From NCBI GenBank assembly GCA_039090855.1, contig CM077034.1, positions 12,847,970 through 12,911,969 on the forward strand: a DNA stretch of 64,000 bases, in the 5' to 3' direction. This DNA comes from Macrothele yani (lineage: Eukaryota > Arthropoda > Arachnida > Araneae > Macrothelidae). The position numbers and the translations under genes were made by a program. Shown piece by piece: positions 43,600-55,048 of this stretch. Numbering within the stretch: position 1 is the first letter of the stretch; the number at the start of each line of letters is the position of its first letter. The notes beneath the pieces are model-generated. The model saw only the letters and a program-made list of their open reading frames with translations, was not told the DNA's origin and did not search any database.

Positions 43600-44450
43600 G
43601 CTGAAGGGAAACTTGTTCGAAAATAATAAATTAGTTGACACTTGTAATACTAAACTTGCACATCACAATGTCCAGTGAAGGTTTATCTTTTGTGATTCAA
43701 ATAGACTGCAGATTTCCTTCCGACACAATGGAACTCTTTTTGAAGTTTGAGTGTGTAGAATCTGAATCTGTGAAGCAATACGCACACTCAAGTTTTGGTA
43801 CGGTCTCTCAAAAGCCTGACAGACCAGTTTTGTTTTTTCTCGAAAATTAATGAAGATGCAGTTATGGAATATTCCCTATTCAAAAATAGCTGCGAAAAAT
43901 GAAGAGTATATGTGCCAATGTCCAAAGTTTTCTGAAAGAGTTTAATAAGCAACCATCTGCACACATTTTTATTAGTGTCAAAAGTTCCTTTTGCAAACAA
44001 GTCTTGTGTTGCGTTTAACAAACGTAGCATGTGAACATGACTTTAGCACAAAAACAGAATTCAGTCGAAATTTGGAGATTCAGTGAGCAACAAAAATCTT
44101 AATGCATATTTCTGATATTGGGCCAGATTAACCCTCAGAAATAAAACAGCAGCGGATCAAAGCTTGCCAACTGTGGCAAATAATGAAACACAAACACATA
44201 TACTTCAGGCAAAATTTTATGATGTAAATGTGCTGCAAAACACATAACTCAATGAATAAAGCTCATATTGAGAAATGGCTTCCTAGTTTAATTGAATTAA
44301 TAATCTAAAGCAACTTATGGGAATTTACTAGGAAATTTTTTCATTAATAGCAAATTTTCGGAGAAAACTCTTCTCCTTCTTCAGGCTCTCTTCTTGTTGT
44401 CACTTTTTGCTTGTCACTATCATGGTTACGGTTTACCTTGACGGTTACGG
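43600..44450. other. AT-rich unannotated stretch
   Basis: No supportable gene. A short open frame at 43635-43850 has no recognisable domain. Confidence 0.4.
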
Positions 44451-45760
44451 TTAACCTTGACGGTTTAGGTTATTTTTCAACAAATCCTGCCAGATGTTAG
44501 GCAGGGAAAATCCTTTGCAGTCATTGATGATGGAATTTTGATTTTTCTCAATCTCTATTCCTTCTTTCAGTTTTCTCTTTTGGAAATTGCTTTGGAAGCT
44601 GATTACTTTAAGGGAATTCCAATCCATGCTGTGCCCAGTTTCTCTAACATGTCTATCTAATCCAGTCTTGTTGGAGCAATTTTTTATAGCTGCTTTATGC
44701 TCAGCTATACGAATTTCTAGTCTGCGACCTGTTTCACCTATGTAAGATAGTCCACAACTACAATTTACTTCATAAACTACTCCTTGCATTTTTAAAATAT
44801 CTTCCTCTCTTTGAACTATTTTAGGGAAAAAAATTTTTAACTTTGTTCTCTAAACTTGGAGCTAGCCTAATATTGTATTTTTTACTAATTCTCTTTAAAG
44901 CCCCAAATAAACCTTTGTGATAAGAAATTTTTCTAGTGAATTTTACTTGTTGCTTTTGTGGGTTCTTCGTACCATTAAAATTCAGAAGCTTCTCAATTTC
45001 TTCTTTAGGATAGTTATTCTCTGTAAGTATGACTTTAAGTTCTTCTTCATGGGCTTCTTTTTTATCTGCAGTAGAAACTATTTTATTAATTTTTCTTAAA
45101 AACTGACTTGCTACATTTTTCTTAATAGAAACTGGATGATAGGAACTGAAATCCAGTAGTCTTTTAGTATTCATTGGTTTTTTATACCAACTAGTGAGGA
45201 ATTTTTCATCGCCGCCCCGGTGGCGCAGTGGTCTAAGGCTCTGGCCTCTGATCATTCGTCCGTAAGGGGTCCGGGTTCGAATCCCGGTCAGGCATGGATG
45301 TTGTGTTTGTCTTACGGCACTGGCTCTCTCCCTTCCCTGGAACCAGTGACCCTAAATTAGGGACGGGCGACTGCTTATAGCCCGTTGAGTTGCTCACGGT
45401 GGTCGTTAAACCCCCAATCAAAAAAAAAAAAAAAAAAGAATTTTTCATCTTCATAATAGATAGTAATATCTAAGAAGTTCTTTCTTTTTGAAGTTCAATA
45501 GTGAACTTAAGGGAATCATCTAATTCATTGAATGAGTCTAGAATTCTTTCTGGAACAATTTCTGAGCTATCTATTATAAATAAGATGCCATCCATGTATC
45601 TGCTATATAAGCAGAAGTATGTGGGTTGTACTAGTATCTTTTCTTCTAGTTTTCCCACATAATAGTTAGCTAAGAGTGGGGAGAGTGGGGAGCCCATAGC
45701 TAGCCCCGATTTTTGAATGAAAAAAGTTTTCCCAAATTGAAAGTAGTTGTTCTATAACTC
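44451..45760 (-). pseudogene. Penelope-like element fragment, RT plus GIY-YIG, split by a SINE
   Basis: Read on the minus strand, the fragment begins in the RT palm (GLAMGSPLSPLLAN near 45690) and has YSRYMDGILFII near 45600. Here the second Asp of the usual DD pair is Gly, so the RT site is lost. After a frameshift near 45480 comes TSWYKKPMNTKRLLDFSSYHP. The SINE at 45211-45437 splits the next part. A 1-base slip in a T run near 44830 precedes the GIY-YIG domain (GVVYEVNCSCGLSYIGETGRRLEIRIAEHKAAI spans 44690-44785). Its composition differs from the copy at 31474, so the two are separate families. Confidence 0.85.
45211..45437 (+). mobile_element. tRNA-derived SINE inside the second Penelope-like fragment
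   Basis: Intact head (GCCGCCCCGGTGGCGCAGTG), single body and A17. Perfect 12 bp target duplication GAATTTTTCATC at 45199-45210 and 45438-45449. Nearly identical to the copy at 31794. Confidence 0.97.
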
Positions 45761-45867
45761 ATATAACTTACATAACTCAAGTTTTGTAAAATGAATCATG
45801 GTAATTTGTAATGAACTGAATGTAGTAAATTTTTTGATGTGATTCACCTGTTTGTTTTAAAGATCTT

Positions 45868-46552
45868 ATATCATCATCATCATCATCATCATCATTGTCA
45901 ACCATTATCAATCCACTGCTGGACGAAGGTCTCCCCAAGTTTCCTCCACAACGGTCTGTCTTGTGCCAGTCTCCTCCATGTCACCCCTGCATACTTTCGA
46001 ATTTCATCCACCCATCTCCCATGTGGTCTTCTTCTGGGTCTTTTCCTGTCCCTTGGAATCCAATCTAAAATTTCGGCTGTCCATCTATGGTCTGTCCTTC
46101 TGGCAGTATGTCCAGCCCATTGCCATTTCAGGGATTTAACTCTGATCATGATGTCTTCCACTCTTGTCATTTTTCGGATCCACGTGTTCCTCTTCTTATC
46201 TCTCCTGGTTACACCAAGCATGCACCTCTCCATGCTGCTTTGAGTTGTCTGCAGCCTTTGTATGTCTCTTTTAGTTAAGGTCCACGTCTCTGCACCATAC
46301 GTAAGCACTGGAAGGATGCATTGATCAAACACTTTTCTTTTAAGACATAATGGCATATTGCTCTTGAAAATTATGCTGTTTCTTCCAAAAGCTCTCCAGG
46401 CAAGTTTTGTACGCCGATTAATTTCTTCATCAATGTGACCCTCACTTGATATCTGCTGTCCAAGATAAACGTACGTGTCTGTTATCTCCAGCTTTTCTCC
46501 ATCAATCGATAAATCTTCATTTCTTGTAAAAGCCTTGAACATCACTTTTGTC
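45868..46552 (-). pseudogene. 5'-truncated RTE LINE copy (first of two abutting)
   Basis: Open minus-strand frame from 46545 to 45898, carrying FTRNEDLSIDGEKLEITDTY to FVQQWIDNG, with an ATC tail at 45870-45895. Truncated 5' near 46552 at VMF, so no RT active site. It abuts the next copy through a short TATATATAT tract. Confidence 0.92.
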
Positions 46553-46560
46553 TTCTATAT

Positions 46561-46868
46561 ATATCATCATCATCATCATCAACCATTATAAATCCACTGC
46601 TGGACGAAGGTCTCCTCAAATTTCCTCCACAACGGTCTGTCTTGTGCCAGTCTCCTCCATGTCACTCCCTGCATACTTTCGAATTTCATCCACCCATCTC
46701 CCATGTGGTCTTCTTCTGGGTCTTTTCCTGTCCCTTGGAATCCAATCTAAAATTTCGGCTGTCCATCGATGGTCTGTCCTTCTGGCAGTATGTCCAGCCC
46801 ATTGCCATTTCAGGGATTTAACTCTGATCATGATGTCTTCCACTCTCGTCATTTTTCGGATCCACGAG
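46561..46868 (-). pseudogene. shorter 5'-truncated RTE LINE copy (second of two abutting)
   Basis: Only the last ~100 codons remain (TRVEDIMIRVKSLKWQWAGH onward), with one frame slip in KYAGSDMEET near 46670 and an ATC tail at 46563-46580. It ends 5' at 46868. Confidence 0.88.
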
Positions 46869-46869
46869 T

Positions 46870-48654
46870 AGCTTATATTATCTGAAAAATTACTATTGTT
46901 TTCCCAGAATCTTTTAATATTATTAAGTCACGTAGTCAAAACTCCCCACCTGAAATTTTCAATCCCCTCCATCTGTGAAACCCAAGTGGGGAGACTCCCT
47001 TCCATTTCAAATTTGAATTTCAAGTCCTGCGTGTGCGTGTCGGCTAAGCTGAATCGGAAGAGTAACAGAGTAGTGGGAGAATTTCATAAAACGTGCGCTG
47101 ATGGAAATTTCGAAGGTTGTGTTGCAATATCAATAAAATGGGCTAATATTTAGCTCAAAAATTACTTTGAAAGTTTTACACAAAATGAAGGACTTGCTAA
47201 TGTTTAAACGAAACTGACAAAGCATTTGCAAAGTGTTCGCTTAGATTTCCAGCTGATGGGAACTTTGAACTTGCCGCACAAAATAGATGAAATGTGCTGC
47301 TGTTTTGCTGAGAAATTAGTTTAAACGTTGTGGCACGAAATGCGAATATTTTAATGTCTTTGATGTCATATTGGATGCCTGCATCGAATAAAAAAATGGC
47401 GGCTTGTTTACAATTTTTGTTTCTCTCCTGGTGAATTCTCTGTTGGATTTTTGCTGAACGTTTTTTCAATTTCCTTCCATTTTTATTGAAGGATTTTGCT
47501 CCAACGCCATTTCGAAAGTTCCGGCGACGGTATGTTTGGTTCGGACTTATACCCGTAAGGTTAATAACATTACTGATGTGTCGTGTCAGTGTGTTCTTTA
47601 TTCATGGATTACTCAAGGAAGAAGACCTTTAAGTACTTTTTTGCATTTCTTTTGCTTGACTTGAACACATTTTCTGATTTTTCTTTTTTACTTTGCTTAT
47701 TTTTTGGGAGGGCGGACTTTTGTCGTTTGAACTTCTAGCACTTAGTAAATCTACCACCTAGCCGTGTCTACCAGTAAAGAAAACAAAAGCGGTGCAAAAA
47801 ACATTTCCGTAAGATGTATGAATCTTACGGAAATGCTAAACCGTTAAACAACTGAGATAGTTTTACCAACAAAACATATGCATAACAAATTCTTTTTTCA
47901 ATGTACATATAATTAACTAAACTTTGCACGTTATATTACTTTAGACAGAAAAAAAATCTTATCTGTAAATCAGTAACAAGTAAATAATATTTTTTTTTCA
48001 AAAACTCTCCAATATTTTTTTCTGTTTCATTGGTAAATGAACGTTATATGTTTTTACAAGTGGTAATTCGTTTTTTTTTTTTTTTTGGAAAGAAAATTAC
48101 AATAATAAATAAAAATAATAAAATATGAACAACTTAACAGCAACACTATAACAGAGTAATGATTTCAGAGCAGGGAAGCTGAGACCCTTGTGGTCACATT
48201 ATAATGAATTAGCTTTATTTTCTTTCCGCTAAGCTAATTATAATGAATAAGCTCTTTCTACCAGCTAGCTAATGATAATAATGAAGCTTTCCTACTGAGC
48301 TTCAAAGAGTGAATTCAAATGGTTGTTGTTACTAGTTAATTAAGAACATGAATAAAGTCTCCTGCTAGTAGTGTAGTAATAGTATTGAACAAACTTATAA
48401 CTGGTAGTAATGTTGCAGCAGTAATTAGAATGAATAAAGTCTTAACGCTGGTTGTTAATGGTAATAAACTAACGATATAAACCTAACAGTCAGACAGAGG
48501 TCTGACAAAAACTATTAATTGAGAAAGACGTACTTACTCAAATCTTTTTTTATTATGAGACTCTTGGTCGTCCAAAGCACACACACACAACTTGTTTCAC
48601 AATAATGAAGAATCCAACTAATGGCATAGAACGAAACTCTCTCCTTCACAACAA
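46870..48654. other. AT-rich unannotated stretch
   Basis: 47090-47340 has a decayed repeat of phrases like GATGGAAATTTCGAAGGTTGTG and GATGGGAACTTTGAACTTGC. 47930-48120 is poly-T and A rich, and 48180-48490 has ATAATGAAT-type repetition. No gene is supportable. Confidence 0.4.
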
Positions 48655-49690
48655 CAACGCTCCTCTATAATCGGGGCAAAGCTATCCTGGCAATGTGGCC
48701 GAAGCTACGGTGACCTTTTCACTCCCAGTATTACTCCGCAACTACTGGTGTGTAATTAACCTTCACTCGGAAAACTTCTCCCACAAGCCCTCAGGGCTGG
48801 CTGTCTGTCACCGTGATCCCTGACCAAACCCCTCTATTTTAACCCCCTCCCCACCGCCACGCGCTTTGCAGACCGGTAGACAAGCAGTTTATTTCTCCCT
48901 CTCTTATCTTTTTTTATTTTTTTTTATTTTTTGAGATGTTACAGAACGTGTAACGTTTCTTTCTTTCTTACTTTTAAAATGAAATTATGTTTGCTAAACA
49001 CGGGAAGAAGTCTTAAGTGGCCTAATTTTGTTTTCACGTATTTTTCCATTTTTTTTTATATATTTCATATATTTATACTTATTGCTTGAAGATTACCAAC
49101 TGCGGGATTTAATTAAAAGTAATTTTACCATGTCATCAGTTATGCGTAAAATTTCGTTCTTTCAAAAATTTTGCCTTGATTAGATTTTTTTTTTTTTTAT
49201 AACAGACATCCGTTAAATGTGTATGCATTTTTAACTACCCCGTGTTGCCATAAGTAACTGGACAAGAGCCCGTCTCTGTGGTAAATGATATTTTAGGGTT
49301 CACTGTAAACTGACACACATCTTTCAGCAACTTGGAAAATTGCCACACATTGGAAAATTGCCACATGTTTTTCATTGATGGGCCGGGCACAAATTGCTGT
49401 TCCTCCGAGGAACACTTTGAATGTGTGGCAGTTTTCCAAGTTTCCGAATTATGTGTGGCAGTGGAAGGAACTCTTTCATTTGTCTGAATTTTCATGCCGG
49501 TTCATACGCGTTTAAGGCAACTGCGCACAAAAGTTCAAAAGGAAAAGATGGCCGTTTCTTGGCCTATATTGAGAACTGAATTGGGAACTCCAAACTAATT
49601 TCGAGAAAACGTTCTATGTAAGCCAAGCGAGAATTGTATTTTAATTTGAAGAAATAAATTGCCGATGGATCTGAGGTACTTCAGTACTTA
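48655..49690 (-). repeat. inverted paralogous copy of 12118-12318 plus 19124-19975, with empty SINE site
   Basis: The minus strand reads through GCAATTTATTTCTTCAAAT, CAATATAGGCCAAGAAACGG, CATGAAAATTCAGACAAATG and GAGTTCCTTCC without interruption. At the corresponding place the other copy carries the 6.8 kb SINE array. The junction is at 49482-49492 (GTCTGAATTTT on +). Similarity continues to about 48655 (GCAAAGCTATCCTGGCAATG). Confidence 0.88.
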
Positions 49691-49892
49691 ATTCAACCTT
49701 CATTCTCGCAATGGTGCGACTTGAAACGCCAGTGAGTTCTGCCGTAAGAACTGTTAATTCATTTGATTTATTCGGCGAATGTTTTTTCATCAATTTAGTG
49801 AAAACATTCATAACGATCACCTTAGCAGAGCTTCGTAGTGGTTTCCCAGCTTTATGCGGCTGAAATACACTCGAGTGACCGGCAGATGCCAT
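49641..49892 (-). pseudogene. N-terminal fragment of an IS630/Tc1-like transposase
   Basis: Minus-strand frame with KPLRSSAKVIVMNVFTKLMK followed by a helix-turn-helix-like LTAELTGVSSRTIARMKVE. This pattern is typical of the DNA-binding start of arthropod DDE_3-type transposases. No catalytic part follows. It may be the partner of the C-terminal fragment at 8590-9051, but I cannot prove the same family. Confidence 0.55.
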
Positions 49893-51189
49893 TCGAAAAA
49901 ACCGAAAAGACAGAAGAGTGTTTTAAATCAACAATCAAGAAGGAGAAACCAGGGGGAGAAACGCGAAATGCCCTCGGAAACCCTTTTTCGCCCTCATCCT
50001 TCCACTAATGACACCCCCACCCCCACAGCAATAAATATCCCCTGGGTTGACAGCTTAACTCTGACCCAAACAAGAATGCTGTGACAGAGAACCATCAGTG
50101 ACGTCACCAAAGCACGAATATCTGTATTTTTTAGAAATGCCGCTGAAACTGAGATCTGAATTTTTTAAATGCACACACACACACAACGTATTGAACATCT
50201 GTGTCCTTTCTAAGTGCCAGTTGAAGCTGGAATACGAGCTTTTAGACCGGAACTATTTTATGCAGTGGAAGTATACACTCTGTAGCCTTCCTTCCAATGA
50301 CAGGTTAAGTTTGCCCCGAGTATAGTATAACAACAAAAGCTCTCCTTATAACAACAAAATCTCTCCCTACAACACCAAACGCTCTCCTTTTGCTATCAAT
50401 GAACGCGCCTATATATACTAGCTACCACCACGTCATGACTTACACTCATTGCCAGATCTCATTCATCGGGTGAAATAATATTTCGTTCAGTAAGAAGATA
50501 ATTTACATAGTAAAATAAAATAACCAGAGATAGTAAAATCAAAAGGAAAGTGAATATAGAGTATACGTTACAACATGACAAAATCGTTTCTGGGCCTCTT
50601 CTTTCCAGTTGGCTATGACGTGGGCAGTATGTGACGTTTGGATATGACAGATATTCTCGCGGGTTTGATCTCTGTTGCATTGGGTGGTCAAGTGTCGTCT
50701 ACCTCAGATATTAACCTTTCCCTTTCCCATGCAGTTTTGCCTCCGGGCCGTTGTTTCGCCATTTACACGCCTGCCCTGATACACTTTACTACGGCGGCTC
50801 GTGAACAACCCACCAGTTTAGCCGTTTGGGAAATCGAGGCACCAGTTCTCCGAGTTCTCACAATGGGTCCTTTCTCAAAGTCCGATAAATCTTTCCAATT
50901 GCTGATCCCGTCACGAATTTTACTACGTACTTTTTCTCTCACACTTTATATACGCTACGTAGGTCGACCGATCGTTCCCACTCGCAAATCACGTGGTCAT
51001 CTGGCCGCAAGCACCCCTATCAAAAGAACACGCAGCTTGTTGGTCACCCGATTACATATATATCTAGTAGGAAAAACATTAGAGGTAGTGGTGATGAGCA
51101 GATGACATGAGCATACCCCGCGCAGAATGGGACAGACGCAAACAGAACACAGTAGATAAATAAGCTGACAGTCGGCTTTCTCAACAGTG
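49893..51189. other. unannotated stretch, partly higher GC
   Basis: An open frame of 155 codons lies at 50638-51105 on + with no recognisable domain and no codon-like pattern; I do not call it a gene. 50320-50400 has a CTCTCC(T/C)..ACAAC short repeat. Confidence 0.35.
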
Positions 51190-51331
51190 TATTGCAATCG
51201 ATGAACAGGGGTAAACGTGGTGATCACAGCAACTTTGATTGTGGATGCATCGCCGGCGCGAGACAGATGGTTTATTCTATCGTCCAACGGGTGAGAACCC
51301 TAGGTTTCCCGAGTGCAACAAAATGAAGAAC

Positions 51332-51511
51332 TATAACAAAGTAAATTTCTCCGTCATTTCTATCCGCGCCAGGATTCGAACCCGAGGCCGCTTATTCCGG
51401 AACAAGTCGCTCTACCAACTGAGCTACGCAGACGTTTTATTCTGATTCCTATCTGCCTTTATGTCGTGTGCGTCCTTCTGGCAGGTACGTCACATCTCCT
51501 GGTACGTTACA
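51332..51511 (-). mobile_element. TRIM solo LTR (T6), TSD GAAC
   Basis: One 180 bp LTR, no internal region, with tRNA-like domain and both boxes. GAAC flanks it at 51328-51331 and 51512-51515. A solo LTR with intact duplication is the usual outcome of recombination between the two LTRs, and supports the LTR-retrotransposon reading. Confidence 0.93.
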
Positions 51512-51626
51512 GAACGTCCTGCGATTCTACCATCGATCGTCGTACCGGCACCCATACAGCCACCGGTTGCCTGCCAGAAGCCATTAATGACCGGGCTCGA
51601 CTTAGACTATTTAGGATCGTATAGAC

Positions 51627-52723
51627 CAGGGGTGCACCACCTTTTTATAAGTGGGGGCCAAGTTTATTTTTACATAATAAGTGGCGGGCCGCAAGTTACC
51701 TTTTCACATAGGCACTTGCCAAACCCTACCGCTAAAGCTAATTTTACTATTATCCGAATAACCTATTTTAATAGCAGACAAAAAATGTGTTTCAATACCA
51801 TTTTTGTGTCCTCTAAATGGTTTAAATCCATTTTTGAAGTTTTTTGGCAAATTGCGTTATTAAGTTATCAAATTACTGATTTACAATCAACTTACTCCTA
51901 ATTGGAAAAGGTTTAGGGGTATATAAAATAAAATAATACTATCACAAGGTTGTAAAATTTTTATTTTTACAAAAAAGAGAATTCTTAACATCAAAGTATA
52001 TAAAAAATTAAAATCAGTATATCGTCAAACTGACCATCAAATCAAGTAGTAGCCTAATGCTCCTAATGAGATGCTTGGCATTGTTTATTTTTCAATAGTC
52101 TGTCAATATCAGGTTCAATGTTAGAGATGGTAATGCGCAAGTTTCCCTCCAATAGTGTATCACTTAAACGGGAACGACACTTTGACTTTATTTGTTTCAT
52201 CAAAGAAAACGATTGCTCGCATAAGTAGGTACTTCCAAACAACGTTGCCGTTTTGAAAGCATGATCTTTGAGCAATTTCATTTCTTTCGGTAAGTAATTT
52301 TTGTAAAATTCTAGGAGAGAAACTTCAGAGTATTTTGTTTTTAAACTCATTGTTACACTGAAGATCAATTAATTCCATCTGGAAATCTAGTGGCACTGAC
52401 GCAACGTCAGTAGTGAATGGTAGAGAAAACATATCAAACAAAACCTCAAATTTTCTTATATCTTCAAATCGTCTTTTACTACAAGAGATGCATATTTAGC
52501 CACATTTACATGGAATTCAGAACTTTCAACAAAACTTTTCATTGTTGGAAAATTTGCTAGTTAACGAAACATTTTTATAATTTTCTTATTTCAACTAGGG
52601 CCTACAATAATGGGAAAAAAATCTCATCATTCACAATATATATATTCACGTTTTCAATAGTATAAAATATTTATCCGCGGGCCGCATAAACGGACTTTGA
52701 GGGCCGCGGGTTGTGCACCCCTG
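51627..52723 (-). mobile_element. hAT element with perfect 8 bp duplication GTATAGAC
   Basis: The 1,097 bp element starts CAGGGGTGCACCACC and ends, reverse-complemented, CAGGGGTGCACAACC. Both ends carry subterminal GGGCCGC. GTATAGAC stands at 51619-51626 and 52724-52731, the 8 bp duplication diagnostic of hAT. Only a C-terminal transposase remnant is inside, so it is a deletion derivative. It lies within the decayed Tc1 gene. Confidence 0.95.
52063..52540 (-). pseudogene. hAT transposase C-terminal remnant
   Basis: The frame at 52368-52063 encodes FGSTYLCEQSFSLMKQIKSK, CRSRLSDTLLEGNLRI and SNIEPDIDRLL, the C-terminal dimerisation region of the hAT group related to GTF2IRD2-type domesticated proteins. 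Upstream, 52370-52450 adds SLPFTTDVASVPLDFQMELI in another frame. The catalytic half is missing. Confidence 0.85.
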
Positions 52724-53658
52724 GTATAGACGGACGTTTCTTCGGCGGACCAAATCGCATACAGATTAAAGATCGTAAGCCAAACAGCGTCAAGGGCGAA
52801 CGGTACGCGTACGCTGTGTATCCTGGGCAACGGGAGCCGACGCCATACTCGTGTGTCATGTTGAATGCTGATCATTAGAAATCACGCCTCGTCTGGCGCT
52901 GGTAACACCAAAAACTCGATCCCTGCAGCGTGGTACCGTGTCGTGTGGTCAGATGAAACCCATTTTCAGCTGAACCATCCAAACGGGAGGGTGACTTGTG
53001 TGGATTCGACCGCATGAGACCATGGTTCCTTCGTGCTAGGTCAGCTGTGCCCAATTGACGGTTTAGGGAGTCTTCTCATGGAACACATTAAGTCCCTTAG
53101 GGTGTCTGGAAAGGTCTTGAACCGCCAAGAGGTACAAGTGTGTGCTGGACGACAACCTACACGCCTTCGAGCATCCCCTACGGCCGATGATATGTTTCAG
53201 CACGACAATACGCTGCTACAGTGAGCTGCAACAACCCAAGTATGTCTCTAGAACCGCTCATCTTAGTTTGGAATCGTCCAGCCCAAAGTCCCAAGATTTA
53301 AACCCAGTGGAGGTTATCTCGGATACCGTGGAACTGAACTCCAAATTCATAGGTATATGACCGACGTCTCGGGCAGACTTGTGTTCAATTCTGCAATAGG
53401 CACGAATGGCATTACCTCTAAAAACCCTGAGGTATCTGATGGAGTCTATGCCTTAGTGTGTACAGGCTATTATTCGCGCTAGAGAAGAACCAGCACCCTA
53501 TTGGGTAGGTATATCTAATGGTTTGTCCATTTAGTTTGTGTATGTCCGTACTAACTGCTATTAAGCTCTGTCGTGTGGTTATTAATGATTTTATGCTCAT
53601 TACCTTAAACTTAGACACCAATGTATGTAAACATAGACTCATATGTCTCTGCCACATA

Positions 53659-54860
53659 CACTATCTACCAACAAGTAATTGGACACCCCTGCAATCGACG
53701 ATATCTGCGGTCCTGATACACGTCACGGCCGCCGCCGTTAAATATCGTGTGGGAAACAACAACGCAACCAGTCGCATGCAAGATGCAACGCAGTTCGGAG
53801 CTCTCTGATTTAGAGAAAGGTGTAATCGTCGGGTGTCACAGAAATGGCCGATGACATATCCAGCGAGTTGAAGTACCCAAAATCGACAGTGGCCTACGTG
53901 ATTGGCAAGTGGAAGATGAGCGGTGACTGTCGGAATGTGCCCCGACCCGGCAGACCCACAAAACTGGGAGGTTGAGACCGATGGGTGCTGGCCAGAGAAA
54001 TTCGGAAGAACAGCACCCAAATCGATAGGCCACATCCGCGAGGAGTTTCAACAGGCATCCGGGAGTGTTCTTTCGATGAATACCATCCGTAAGGAAGCCC
54101 ATCTGCTCGGTTATTATGGACGTGCTGCCGCCCACAAGCCTTTGATCACCAAGTCCAATAGCGCTGCTCGGCTAACGTGGTGCAAAGAACGTCGACAGAG
54201 GACCGTTGAACAGTGGAAACAGGTTCTCTGGAGCGACGAATCAAGGTTCACCCTCTACCGTTCGGATGGCAGGGTCTGGGTTTGGCGTCTGCCTGGAGAA
54301 CGCCTCCTGCCGGAATGTATTGTGCCAACTGTGAAGTTCGGCGGCGGTGGAATTATGCTATGGGGGTGTTTCTCCTGGTAAGGCACGGGACTCTTGGTCG
54401 CAATTCCCGGTAGACTTAACGCCGAGACCTACTGCACCATTTTGGATGACCATGCGCTTCCTACGTTGTGGCAGTTTTACGGGGTGGACCCATGTTACTT
54501 TCAGGATGACAATGCCACCTGTCATGTTGCGAGGTCCACCATGGCTTGGTATGGTGACAATGGGGTTAATCGAATGGACTGGCCACGGACCTTAACCCTA
54601 TCGAGCACCTCTGGGACGAGTTGGAGCTTCGACTTAAGGGGTGCCCCCACCGTCCGAAATCGGTGAAGGAACTGACCTGTCTTCTCCAAGCCGAGTGGAA
54701 GAAAATACCGCTAGCCGTCGTACAACGCCTGGTTGAGAGTATGTCCCGGAAGTTCGCAGCTGTAATCGCAGCTCGTGGAGGCTCCACCAACTATTGAAGG
54801 TGAATAAACTTCGTTTTCCTTTACTATGACAGGTGTCCAATTACTTGTTGGAAGATAGTG
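53659..54860 (+). mobile_element. Tc1-like element B, complete termini
   Basis: TA at 53657-53658 and 54861-54862. The inverted repeats are 29 bp with one mismatch: left CACTATCTACCAACAAGTAA and right (reverse-complemented) CACTATCTTCCAACAAGTAA, both continuing TTGGACACC. Length 1,202 bp. It is a different family from element A at 9109 (different ends and protein). Confidence 0.95.
53776..54797 (+). pseudogene. Tc1-type transposase of element B, several frameshifts
   Basis: Starts at about 53776 (MQDATQ..). The DNA-binding part is spread over frames (SELSDLEKGVIVGCHRNG, then [20 protein letters not shown]). A long frame at 53923-54381 covers the second helix-turn-helix and [20 protein letters not shown] with the first Asp. 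CYFQDDNATCH near 54500 carries the second Asp, and the final Glu is in DLNPIEHLWDEL near 54595, after another shift. It ends KFAAVIAARGGSTNY. At least four frameshifts make it inactive. Confidence 0.88.
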
Positions 54861-55048
54861 TACATACACTTGTCCTATGCTGTTATTTTTAGGGGGCTAC
54901 GGGTGCCAGAGGATAATTATTTTTGAGTTGATGATAGGATGTTTTCATTTGACATTATGTACATATATACTGTATTTACATCAAATTATTTTTGTAAAAT
55001 GTAATTCAACTGAATCAGCGTAACGAAAAATTGTTTTCTCCTTTTCAG

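Larger units (their letters stand above)
51190..53370 (+). pseudogene. decayed Tc1-like transposase carrying a solo LTR and a hAT insertion
   Basis: 51195-51330 encodes NRGKRGDHSNFDCGCIAGAR, close to the Tc1 start with FDRG.IVGAR. After the solo LTR come more N-terminal remnants. After the hAT element the frame region GRRTDVSSADQIAYRLKI-type sequence follows. At 52940-53010 WYRVVWSDETHFQLNHPNGR shows the first catalytic Asp. FQHDNT at about 53196 gives the second, and SQDLNPVEVISDTVE at about 53295 the final Glu. Stops and shifts are frequent. Removing both insertions gives an element of about 0.9-1.0 kb. Its termini were not identified. Confidence 0.75.

Noticed and set aside
50638..51105. 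155-codon open frame as a host gene
   Set aside because: No domain, no splice or promoter support, and no family I recognise; chance is enough in a GC-richer stretch.
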